In this document: positions 1-8,413 of the stretch, in pieces
Numbering within the stretch: position 1 is the stretch's first letter
Layout of the letters: the number at the start of each line of letters is the position of its first letter
DNA from: Burkholderiaceae bacterium
Lineage (GTDB): Bacteria; Pseudomonadota; Gammaproteobacteria; Burkholderiales; Burkholderiaceae
DNA length: 8,413 nt
Assembly: GCA_025458735.1 (NCBI GenBank)
Contig: JALORV010000016.1
Span: forward strand, 1-8,413
Direction of reading: 5' to 3'
Made by a program: the position numbers and the translations under genes
The notes under the pieces: generated by a model
Seen by the model: the letters and a program-made list of their open reading frames with translations, nothing else
The model's database searches: none
Told to the model about the DNA's origin: nothing

Positions 1-9
1 GCGCGCCGG

Positions 10-15
10 TAGAAT
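10..15 (+). promoter_or_regulatory. Possible -10 element directly before the HAD gene
   Basis: TAGAAT lies seven bases before the ATG at 23 and matches the sigma70 -10 consensus at 5 of 6 positions. If used, transcription would begin at or next to the start codon and the mRNA would be leaderless or nearly so; no Shine-Dalgarno sequence is visible between this element and the ATG. The -35 region would lie outside the window, so this is only suggestive. Confidence 0.3.
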
Positions 16-22
16 CGCGTCG

Positions 23-697
23 ATGCAAGTCGCGCTCTTCGATCTCGACCACACCCTGCTGCCCATCGACAGCGCCGACACCTGGTCGCATCACGTCGTG
101 CGGCGCGGCGGCCTCGACGCCGCCGTCGTCGGCGAGCGCATCCGCCGCTTTGCCGACGAGTATCGCGCCGGCACCTTCGATGTCGATGCCTACGTTGCCT
201 TCCAGATGGAACTGCTGGCTGCCTTTCCGCGCAGCAGGCTCGATGCGTGGCATGAGGAATTCATGCGGCAGCACGTGATGCCCGCCCTGCGCCCGCCGGC
301 CCAGGCGCTGGTGGCTGCCCACCGCGAGCGCGGCGACGAACTGGCGCTGGTCACCGGCACCAACGCCTACGTGGTGACACCGATCGCGCGGGCCTTCGGT
401 ATCGCCCACGTGCTGGCGGTGGAACCGGAGCAGAGGGAAGGCGAATTCACCGGCGGCGTGATCGGTACCCACACCTACCAGCACGGCAAGGTGCGCAAGG
501 TCGAGCAGTGGCTGGCCGGGCGCGGACGCAGCCTGGACGACACCATCACCACCTTCTACAGCGACTCGATCAACGATTTGCCCCTGCTCGAACGCGTGAC
601 CCATCCGGTGGTCACCAACGGTGACGCCCGCCTGCTGGCCGTCGCCCGCGAGCGCGGCTGGCCGACGCTGCAGCTGTTCGAGCCGGCCCATGCCTGA
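23..697 (+). CDS. HAD-superfamily subclass IB phosphatase (SerB-like hydrolase)
   Basis: This 224-residue cytosolic protein has all four HAD motifs. Motif I is FDLDHTLL, with nucleophile D7 and acid/base D9. Motif II is LVTGT around residues 109-113. Motif III is a lysine in HGKVRK, about K156. Motif IV is YSDSINDLPLL, with Mg-binding D181 and D185. The helical cap between motifs I and II (about residues 15-95) marks subclass IB, the group containing phosphoserine phosphatase and the HAD-IB-hyp1/CicA-like proteins. The substrate cannot be read from sequence; a small phosphorylated metabolite is likely. The ATG is chosen because motif I follows within seven residues, as in relatives. There is no visible Shine-Dalgarno. 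It sits 18 nt before pcnB, a neighbour pairing seen in beta- and some gammaproteobacteria. Complete and unremarkable in length. Confidence 0.9.
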   Translation: MQVALFDLDHTLLPIDSADTWSHHVVRRGGLDAAVVGERIRRFADEYRAGTFDVDAYVAFQMELLAAFPRSRLDAWHEEFMRQHVMPALRPPAQALVAAHRERGDELALVTGTNAYVVTPIARAFGIAHVLAVEPEQREGEFTGGVIGTHTYQHGKVRKVEQWLAGRGRSLDDTITTFYSDSINDLPLLERVTHPVVTNGDARLLAVARERGWPTLQLFEPAHA

Positions 698-715
698 GCG
701 GCAGGCGACCCAGCC

Positions 716-2089
716 ATGATCAAGCGCGTCATCGAGCGCGTCTCGACGCTGTTCGGTCGCCGCCCGCGCAAGCCGCGCGAGCCGCGGCGCGTGCCGGCCG
801 CCGAGCACGGCATCGACGAGCAGTTGATCGCGCGCTCGGCACTGCGCGTCTGCGACACGTTGCAGAAGGCCGGCCACCGCGCCTACCTGGTCGGCGGTGC
901 CGTGCGCGACCTGCTGCTCGGCGTCGCGCCCAAGGACTTCGACGTGGCCACCGACGCCACGCCCGAGCAGGTGAAGTCGCACTTCCGGCGCGCGATCATC
1001 ATCGGCCGCCGCTTCCGGCTGGTGCACGTGATGTTCGGTCCCGAGACCATCGAGGTCTCCACTTTCCGCGCACTCGACAATCCCGACCGCCAGACCGACG
1101 AGCACGGGCGCGTGCTGGCCGACAACCTGTTCGGCGAGCAGGTCGAGGACGCGGCCCGGCGCGACTTCACGGTCAACGCGCTCTACTACGACCCGGTGAC
1201 GCGCGAAGTGATCGATTATCACGACGGCGTGAAGGACCTCAAGCGCCGGCGCCTGCGCATGATCGGCGAGCCCGAGGCGCGCTATCGCGAGGACCCGGTG
1301 CGCATGCTGCGCGCGGTGCGCTTCGCCGCCAAGCTCGGCTTCGAGATCGACGAGGCCACGCGCGAACCGATTCCGCGGCTGGCCCGCCTGATCGAGAACG
1401 TGCCGTCGGCGCGCCTGTTCGACGAGATGCTCAAGCTGCTGTCGAGCGGCCACTCGGTGGCCTGCATAACGCGGCTGCGCATGGAAGGCCTGCATCACGG
1501 GCTGCTGCCGCTGCTCGACGTGATTCTCGAGCAGCCGGCCGGCGAGCGCTTCGTGCTGCAGGCGCTGGCCCGCACCGACGAGCGCGTCCGGGCCGGCAAG
1601 TCGATCTCACCGGGCTTCCTGTTCGCCACGCTGCTGTGGCATGACGTGCTGGTCCGCTGGAACGCGCGCCAGGCCAGCGGCGAACACCGCATCCCGGCGC
1701 TCAACAGCGCCATCGACGAGGCCCTCGATGCGCAGACCGAGAAGCTCTCGATCCAGCGCCGCTTCGTCTCGGACATGCGCGAGATCTGGGGCCTGCAGCC
1801 GCGCTTCGAGCGCCGCACGGGCCGCACGGCCTTTCGCCTGGTCGAGCACCTGCGCTTTCGCGCCGGTTATGATTTCCTGCTGCTGCGTGCGGCGGCCGAC
1901 GAAGTGCCGGCGGAGCTGGCCGACTGGTGGACGCGCTTCTGGCACGCGGGCGAGGCCGAGCGCGAGCGCCTGGTCGAGGAAGCGGCACAGGCGGGCGTGG
2001 CGGAGGGCGCGCCACGCAAGCGCCGGCGGCGCGGACGCGGCCGGGGCGGCGCAGCCGCTGTCGCTGGCGACGAGACCCGCCCGGCCTGA
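716..2089 (+). CDS. pcnB: Poly(A) polymerase I
   Basis: This 457-residue protein adds 3' poly(A) tails to RNAs, which promotes their decay. The nucleotidyltransferase head domain shows YLVGGAVRDLLLG (residues 57-69) and the catalytic pair D74 and D76 in KDFDVATDA. The PcnB-type stretches GRRFRLVHV (97-105) and RRDFTVNALYYD (148-159) follow, then the RNA-binding segment YREDPVRMLRAVRFAAKLGF (190-209). No HD phosphohydrolase domain is present. That feature, together with the long C-terminal region, favours PcnB over CCA-adding enzyme. The tail (about 434-444) is an Arg/Gly-rich basic cluster, typical of PcnB and probably RNA-contacting. Length is close to the E. coli enzyme. CAGGCGA about seven bases upstream is a plausible ribosome site. 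It is probably cotranscribed with the HAD gene and folK. Confidence 0.95.
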   Translation: MIKRVIERVSTLFGRRPRKPREPRRVPAAEHGIDEQLIARSALRVCDTLQKAGHRAYLVGGAVRDLLLGVAPKDFDVATDATPEQVKSHFRRAIIIGRRFRLVHVMFGPETIEVSTFRALDNPDRQTDEHGRVLADNLFGEQVEDAARRDFTVNALYYDPVTREVIDYHDGVKDLKRRRLRMIGEPEARYREDPVRMLRAVRFAAKLGFEIDEATREPIPRLARLIENVPSARLFDEMLKLLSSGHSVACITRLRMEGLHHGLLPLLDVILEQPAGERFVLQALARTDERVRAGKSISPGFLFATLLWHDVLVRWNARQASGEHRIPALNSAIDEALDAQTEKLSIQRRFVSDMREIWGLQPRFERRTGRTAFRLVEHLRFRAGYDFLLLRAAADEVPAELADWWTRFWHAGEAERERLVEEAAQAGVAEGAPRKRRRRGRGRGGAAAVAGDETRPA

Positions 2090-2141
2090 GCCGGCCTGAA
2101 CCGAGAATGTTCCGCGACCCACAGCAACCGCGAAGACTGCC

Positions 2142-2642
2142 TTGAAACGCACCGCATACATCGGACTGGGATCGAATCAGGGCGAGGTCGTCGAGGCGCT
2201 CAATTCGGCCATCGAGTCGCTGCGCTCGATCGAGCAGACCGAGCTGGTGGCCGTGTCACCGTTTTACCGCTCGGCGCCGATCGATGCGCCAGGCCCGGAG
2301 TACCTCAACGCGGTCGTCAAGGTGCAGACCGCGCTCGAGCCCTATGCCCTGCTGCTGCACCTGCTCGACATCGAGCTGATGCTCGGCCGCAAGCGCCGCG
2401 GACTCAAGAAAAATGCGCCGCGCAATGTCGATCTGGACCTGCTGCTGGTCGGCGACATGATCCTGCAGAGCACGCCGCTGACGCTGCCGCACCCGCGTCT
2501 GCACCTGCGGGCGTTCGTGCTGCGGCCGCTGCTCGACCTGGCACCGGAGATCCGCATCCCGGGCCAGGGACCCGCCACCGCCTTTCTCGAGTCGGTCGAA
2601 GACCAGAAGATCGAGCCGGTCGAGGCGCCGGCGGCGCCCTAG
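2142..2642 (+). CDS. folK: 2-amino-4-hydroxy-6-hydroxymethyldihydropteridine pyrophosphokinase (HPPK), TTG start
   Basis: HPPK transfers pyrophosphate from ATP to 6-hydroxymethyl-7,8-dihydropterin, the step before dihydropteroate synthase in folate synthesis. The 166-residue protein opens with AYIGLGSNQG, has the substrate-side SPFYRSAPID (39-48), and the family signature APRNVDLDLLL (92-102) whose D97 and D99 bind the two Mg ions. It continues with LPHPRLHLRAFVLRPLLDLAPE. Length fits the family (E. coli about 159). The start is TTG at 2142: no in-frame ATG precedes the conserved strand, the nearby ATG at 2107 is in another frame, and only two residues precede the AYIGLGSN core. The upstream CGAAGA is a weak ribosome site. 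It lies 52 nt after pcnB, the usual pcnB-folK pair. Weak initiation may keep its level low. Confidence 0.93.
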   Translation: MKRTAYIGLGSNQGEVVEALNSAIESLRSIEQTELVAVSPFYRSAPIDAPGPEYLNAVVKVQTALEPYALLLHLLDIELMLGRKRRGLKKNAPRNVDLDLLLVGDMILQSTPLTLPHPRLHLRAFVLRPLLDLAPEIRIPGQGPATAFLESVEDQKIEPVEAPAAP

Positions 2643-2666
2643 TCCCGGCCCGGCGGATCGACTCCG

Positions 2667-3023
2667 ATGTCGGGCGTGCCGGTCATCGCGCAGACCACGA
2701 TCCTGCTGATCGGGTCGAACATCTTCATGACCTTCGCCTGGTATGCGCACCTGCGCGACCTCAACGATCGCCCATGGTGGATCGCAGCGTTCCTGAGCTG
2801 GGGCGTGGCGCTGTTCGAGTACCTGCTGCAAGTGCCGGCCAACCGCATCGGCTACACCACCTACTCGCTGGCGCAGCTGAAGATCCTGCAGGAAGTCATC
2901 ACGCTGTCGGTGTTCGTGCCCTTCGCGGTGTTCTACATGAAGGAGGCACCGCGGCTGGACTACGTGTGGGCCGGGCTGTGCCTGGTCGGCGCCGTGTACT
3001 TCATCTTCCGCGGCCAGGCCTGA
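2667..3023 (+). CDS. DUF486 family integral membrane protein (DMT-transporter-like)
   Basis: This 118-residue, very hydrophobic protein has about four predicted membrane helices: roughly residues 5-25, 36-53, 74-92 and 97-115. It matches the DUF486 pattern, with TFAWYAHL near residue 22, SWGVALFEYLLQVPANRIGY (44-63) and LKILQEVITLSVF (71-83). The family is distantly related to small drug/metabolite transporters, but no substrate or partner is established, so I assign none. The ATG has GGCGGA upstream at 2651-2656. It lies 24 nt after folK and 10 nt before the kinase gene, so it is very probably cotranscribed with them. In the gene order I know for pcnB-folK-kinase-panB clusters this gene is not a standard member, so it looks like a lineage-specific insertion. 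Confidence 0.88.
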   Translation: MSGVPVIAQTTILLIGSNIFMTFAWYAHLRDLNDRPWWIAAFLSWGVALFEYLLQVPANRIGYTTYSLAQLKILQEVITLSVFVPFAVFYMKEAPRLDYVWAGLCLVGAVYFIFRGQA

Positions 3024-3033
3024 GGCGGCTGCG

Positions 3034-3675
3034 ATGGTCGCCGGACGCTACCGCTACGTGACGGTCGAAGGACCGATCGGCGCCGGCAAGACTTCGCTGA
3101 CGCGACGGCTGGCGCAGCGCTTCGGCGCCCACGCGCTGCTCGAGCGCCCGGAGGCCAATCCGTTCCTGGAACGCTTCTACGGCGATCGCGCCCGCTACGC
3201 CCTGCCAACCCAGCTGTTCTTCCTGTTCCAGCGCGTGCAGCAGCTCGCCGAAGTGCGGCAGCTCGATCTGTTCCAGTCGCTGCTGTTTGCCGACTTCCTG
3301 CTCGACAAGGATCCGCTGTTTGCGCGGCTGACCCTGGCCGATGACGAGCTGAAGCTGTACGAGCAGATCCTCGCGCAGCTGCGGCCGCAGACCACGGCGC
3401 CCGATCTGGTCATCTATCTGCAGGCGCCACCGGAGACGCTGGTCGAGCGGGTGGCACGGCGTGGCAACCCTGCCGAGGCCCGCATCGGCCGTGATTACCT
3501 GGCCGCGCTGGCAGACAGCTACGCGCGCTTCTTTCACCAGTACGACGAGGCGCCGGTGCTGATCGTCAACACCGAGCACCTGAATCCGGTCGACGTCGAC
3601 GCCGACTTCGAACTGCTGCTCGACCGCATCGGCCGCCTGCGCGGGCGGCGCGAATACTTCAACCTTGCGGCATGA
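3034..3675 (+). CDS. Deoxynucleoside kinase (dNK family)
   Basis: This 213-residue cytosolic kinase phosphorylates a deoxynucleoside with ATP in the salvage pathway. The Walker A loop GPIGAGKTS is at residues 13-21. ERPEANPF (about 37-44) supplies the acidic residue that in this family acts near the sugar 5'-[17 protein letters not shown] (about 89-103) is the dNK-type core motif. [21 protein letters not shown] (from about 124) is the strand plus arginine-rich lid. The overall pattern is that of bacterial deoxyadenosine/deoxyguanosine kinases; base specificity cannot be read off, so no symbol is given. GAGGCGG at 3022-3028, overlapping the end of the preceding gene's stop codon, is a good ribosome site. 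Kinases of this type commonly lie between folK and panB in betaproteobacteria, which supports both the call and the taxonomy. Confidence 0.9.
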   Translation: MVAGRYRYVTVEGPIGAGKTSLTRRLAQRFGAHALLERPEANPFLERFYGDRARYALPTQLFFLFQRVQQLAEVRQLDLFQSLLFADFLLDKDPLFARLTLADDELKLYEQILAQLRPQTTAPDLVIYLQAPPETLVERVARRGNPAEARIGRDYLAALADSYARFFHQYDEAPVLIVNTEHLNPVDVDADFELLLDRIGRLRGRREYFNLAA

Positions 3676-3703
3676 TCGCGCCCGACGCAATGGGAGAGAT
3701 CCG

Positions 3704-4534
3704 ATGAGCACCCACCCGCAGCCCCCCGCCGCCGCCACGCGCAAGCCAGTCACGTTGCCGCGGCTGCGCGAGATGCGCGCCGCCGGCGAGCCGATCACGA
3801 TGCTGACCTGCTACGACGCCAGCTTCGCGCGGCTGCTCGACGCGCAGGGCGTCGACTGCCTGCTGATCGGCGACTCGCTCGGCATGGTGATCCAGGGGCT
3901 CGACTCGACCCTGCCGGTCACGCTCGACGAAGTGGCGTATCACACGCGCTGCGTGGCGCGCGGGCTGGGCGCCGCCTGGCTGATCGCCGACATGCCCTTC
4001 GGCAGCTACCAGGCCGGGCCGCAGGCTGCCCTCGACAGCGCGGTCAAGCTGATGCAGGCCGGCGCCAAGATGGTCAAGCTCGAAGGCGGCGCGTGGCTGG
4101 CGCCGACCATCGCCTTCCTGGTCGAACGCGGGATTCCGGTCTGCGCCCACCTCGGGCTGACGCCGCAGTCGGTGCATGCGCTGGGCGGCTATCGCATCCA
4201 GGGCCGCAGCGACAGCGATGCGGAGCGCCTGCTGGCCGACGCGCGCGCGCTCGACGAGGCCGGAGCGGCACTGATCGTGCTCGAACTGATTCCCGCTGCA
4301 CTGGCAGCGCGCGTCACGCAGGCGGTCACGATGGCCACCATCGGCATCGGTGCCGGCCGGGACGTCTCCGGGCAGGTGCTGGTGCTGCACGACATGCTCG
4401 ACGTCTACCCCGGCAAGAAGCCGCGCTTCGTGCGCAACTTCATGCAGGGCCAGCCCGACATCGGCGCCGCTGTCGCTGCCTATGTCGCCGCGGTGAAGGA
4501 CCGCAGCTTCCCCGGCCCCGAGCACGGCTACTGA
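3704..4534 (+). CDS. panB: 3-methyl-2-oxobutanoate hydroxymethyltransferase (ketopantoate hydroxymethyltransferase)
   Basis: PanB uses 5,10-methylene-tetrahydrofolate to hydroxymethylate 2-oxoisovalerate to ketopantoate, the first committed step of pantothenate and CoA synthesis. The 276-residue TIM barrel shows LTCYDASFA (34-42), LLIGDSLGM with metal ligand D57, IADMPFGSY with D96, MVKLEGG with E127, [15 protein letters not shown] (149-163), VLELIP with the putative catalytic E194, and IGIGAG (213-218). The C-terminus FPGPEHGY has the usual EH pair. The start at 3704 is preferred over an in-frame ATG 39 bases upstream: GGGAGAG at 3692-3698 is strong and correctly spaced, and the longer form would overlap the kinase gene and add a non-conserved tail. 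All key residues are present, so it should be active. Confidence 0.96.
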   Translation: MSTHPQPPAAATRKPVTLPRLREMRAAGEPITMLTCYDASFARLLDAQGVDCLLIGDSLGMVIQGLDSTLPVTLDEVAYHTRCVARGLGAAWLIADMPFGSYQAGPQAALDSAVKLMQAGAKMVKLEGGAWLAPTIAFLVERGIPVCAHLGLTPQSVHALGGYRIQGRSDSDAERLLADARALDEAGAALIVLELIPAALAARVTQAVTMATIGIGAGRDVSGQVLVLHDMLDVYPGKKPRFVRNFMQGQPDIGAAVAAYVAAVKDRSFPGPEHGY

Positions 4535-5484
<950 letters not shown>

Positions 5485-5485
<1 letters not shown>

Positions 5486-5943
5486 TGTCGATGCCGGCGG
5501 GCTTACCCGCGCAATTGCGCTATGTCGGCTTCTGGGCGCGCGTCGGTGCCGCGCTGATCGACAGCGCGCTGCTCCTGATGCTGGTCGTGCCGCTCATCTA
5601 CTGGATGTACGGGCCGAAGTATTTCGCCGAGCCCGACACCTTCCGGGGCGTGGGTGACCTGGTGATCAACTGGGTGCTGCCGGCGGTGGCGGTGATCGCC
5701 TTCTGGATCTATCGGCAGGCCACGCCGGGCAAGATCGTCATCGGGGCCCGCATCGTCGATGCCCGGACCGGCGAGCCGCCATCGACGGGGCAGCTGATCG
5801 GGCGTTACCTCGGCTACTACGTATCGATGCTGCCGCTCTTCCTCGGCCTGCTGTGGGTTGCCTTCGACGCGCGCAAGCAGGGATGGCACGACAAGCTGGC
5901 CGGCACCGTCGTCGTGCGCGACGGCGGCACCAAGCACGACTGA
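5485..5943 (+). CDS. RDD family membrane protein
   Basis: This 152-residue protein has the RDD domain named for one conserved arginine and two aspartates. Here they fit R19 and D26 in FWARVGAALID and D128 in WVAFDARKQGWHDKLAGT. Hydrophobic segments at about 20-41, 58-76 and 106-126 suggest three membrane helices; ATPGKIVIGARIVD (79-92) is the usual loop between helices. The molecular role of the family is poorly defined; some members have been linked to ion transport, which cannot be judged here. The chosen ATG shares its A with the panC stop (TGATG), and GAGG at 5477-5480 is a well-placed ribosome site, implying translational coupling to panC. A second ATG at 5491 is possible. No T-rich terminator follows before the tRNA promoter. 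Confidence 0.88.
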
Positions 5944-5950
5944 GACTGGT

Positions 5951-5979
5951 TTGGGCGACGGCCCGGATTCAGTGATAAT
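5951..5979 (+). promoter_or_regulatory. Likely stable-RNA promoter for the tRNA-Leu locus
   Basis: GATAAT (5974-5979) matches the -10 consensus at 5 of 6 positions; TTGGGC (5951-5956) is a partial -35 at 17-bp spacing. The stretch after the -10 is very GC-rich (CCGCGGCCGC), the discriminator type seen at stringently controlled tRNA promoters. Initiation would fall near 5986-5988, just before the tRNA-like copy at 5991. No comparable promoter lies between that copy and the intact tRNA, so this one probably drives both and may read into queA. Confidence 0.6.
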
Positions 5980-5990
5980 CCGCGGCCGCA

Positions 5991-6127
5991 GCCGGGATGG
6001 CGGAACGGGTAGACGCACGGGACTCACAACGTCCCGGCAGTAACGGGACGTTGCGTCGAAGGCTAACTTCGCGCAGCGAAGTTAAGCTCGCAGTGCGAGC
6101 GGCCGGAGTCAAAATCCCGCTCGCTCC
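5991..6127 (+). pseudogene. Degenerate tRNA-Leu copy interrupted at the anticodon loop
   Basis: Bases 5991-6026 match the first 36 bases of the intact tRNA-Leu at 6143 with one difference (G6007 against T6159): acceptor strand GCCGGGA, D arm and 5' anticodon stem, up to CTCA of the anticodon loop. An unrelated palindromic stretch follows. Then 6109-6120 matches the anticodon loop and 3' stem of the intact gene 12 of 12 (TCAAAATCCCGC), and CTCGCTCC at 6120-6127 matches its T-stem/acceptor junction. The variable arm, T loop, most of the 3' acceptor strand and CCA are missing. The matching pieces are colinear, which points to a former tandem tRNA copy broken by an insertion and a deletion. It cannot form a normal tRNA. 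An alternative is a partial duplication created by an element integrating at the anticodon loop. Confidence 0.7.
6027..6108 (+). repeat. Palindrome-rich insert in the tRNA-Leu copy (REP-like)
   Basis: About 82 nt separate the two halves of the broken tRNA copy. It contains three perfect inverted repeats in series: CAACGTCCCG/CGGGACGTTG (6027-6036 with 6044-6053, 10 bp, 7-nt loop), TAACTTCGC/GCGAAGTTA (6064-6072 with 6076-6084, 9 bp, 3-nt loop) and GCTCGC/GCGAGC (6086-6091 with 6095-6100, 6 bp, 3-nt loop). TCA flanks it on both sides (6024-6026 and 6109-6111), which could be a short target duplication or just tRNA sequence overlap. It has no coding capacity and no T run. Size and tandem hairpins resemble REP-type palindromic repeats, but family membership cannot be established from one copy. 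Confidence 0.55.
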
Positions 6128-6142
6128 TTGCAGTAGGAATGC

Positions 6143-6229
6143 GCCGGGATGGCGGAACTGGTAGACGCACGGGACTCAAAATCCCGCGGTAGCAATACCG
6201 TGCGAGTTCGATTCTCGCTCCCGGCACCA
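6143..6229 (+). tRNA. tRNA-Leu (anticodon CAA)
   Basis: A complete 87-nt class II tRNA reading UUG codons. The acceptor stem pairs GCCGGGA (6143-6149) with TCCCGGC (6219-6225). The D stem is GCG/CGC with GG in the loop. The anticodon stem CGGGA/TCCCG (6170-6174, 6182-6186) encloses CTCAAAA, giving anticodon CAA at 6177-6179. The long variable arm CGGTA-GCAA-TACCG (6187-6200) is typical of leucine tRNAs. The T stem GCGAG/CTCGC encloses TTCGATT. The discriminator is A6226, the expected leucine identity base, and CCA is encoded at 6227-6229. Only two bases separate the mature 5' end from TAGGAAT, too close for a promoter, so it is probably processed from a longer transcript started near 5987. 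It lies 35 nt before queA, a placement also known in pseudomonads. Confidence 0.97.
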
Positions 6230-6236
6230 TCAAAGG

Positions 6237-6253
6237 GGCGCCACTCTGGCGCC
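6237..6253 (+). other. Small hairpin between tRNA-Leu and queA
   Basis: GGCGCC is repeated as a perfect inverted pair (6237-6242 and 6248-6253) around the loop ACTCT. There is no T run after it, so it is not an intrinsic terminator; it could separate tRNA 3' processing from the queA leader or act as a weak translation modulator, since it ends 11 bases before the queA ATG. Confidence 0.35.
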
Positions 6254-6264
6254 GGAACGGAAGC

Positions 6265-8413
<2,149 letters not shown>

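Noticed and set aside
2081..2099. Tandem CCGGCCTGA repeat at the pcnB stop codon
   Set aside because: Two 9-base copies ten bases apart; short and GC-rich enough to be chance, with no structural or coding consequence.
1607..2161. Overlapping open frames on both strands at the 3' end of pcnB
   Set aside because: Low-complexity Arg/Ala/Pro/Ser translations produced by the Arg/Gly-rich GC tail of pcnB; no ribosome site or family resemblance.
3665..3703. Upstream in-frame ATG as the panB start
   Set aside because: It would overlap the kinase gene and add 13 non-conserved residues, while the ATG at 3704 has a strong, well-spaced GGGAGAG.
5991..6038. A short functional tRNA-like RNA closed by GCCGGGA with TCCCGGC at 6032-6038
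   Set aside because: The pairing is perfect, but no T arm or variable arm lies between the strands, and the same TCCCG is part of a stronger 10-bp hairpin with 6044-6053.
6027..6108. Group I or other self-splicing intron in the tRNA-Leu anticodon loop
   Set aside because: About 82 nt is far below the size of a group I intron core, no conserved P/Q/R/S-like elements are seen, and the downstream exon lacks the variable arm and T arm, so splicing could not restore a tRNA.

Overview
The window is a high-GC, gene-dense housekeeping segment of a proteobacterial chromosome. All genes are on the + strand. The order HAD phosphatase, pcnB, folK, deoxynucleoside kinase, panB, panC, and the PanC sequence type ([19 protein letters not shown] and [20 protein letters not shown] segments), resemble betaproteobacteria. 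A tRNA-Leu(CAA) gene just upstream of queA-tgt is familiar from pseudomonads and xanthomonads. I place it as a betaproteobacterium or a high-GC gammaproteobacterium and cannot decide between them from sequence alone.

Layout: (1) 23-4534 is a tight run of six genes with gaps of 10-52 nt: HAD-IB phosphatase, poly(A) polymerase I (pcnB), HPPK (folK, TTG start), a DUF486 membrane protein, a deoxynucleoside kinase, and ketopantoate hydroxymethyltransferase (panB). (2) A 108-nt spacer with a possible promoter and two hairpins leads to panC, whose stop codon overlaps the start of an RDD-family membrane protein. (3) 5944-6264 carries a stable-RNA-type promoter, a broken tRNA-Leu copy interrupted by an approximately 82-nt palindrome-rich insert, and then an intact tRNA-Leu(CAA). 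(4) queA and tgt, the last two tRNA-acting steps leading toward queuosine, overlap by ATGA; tgt runs off the right edge.

Functions: pcnB acts in RNA decay; folK is in folate synthesis; panB and panC make pantothenate (panB needs the folate cofactor 5,10-methylene-THF, a metabolic link to folK); the kinase salvages deoxynucleosides; Tgt and QueA modify position 34 of GUN tRNAs.

I found no new multi-gene system. Two observations stand out. First, tgt is intact along its visible length except for a clean in-frame loss of about nine residues, exactly where the family has the preQ1-binding Gly-Gly-Leu loop. Second, the tRNA-Leu locus holds a degenerate copy with a palindromic insert at the anticodon-loop position, and the only convincing tRNA promoter lies upstream of this broken copy.
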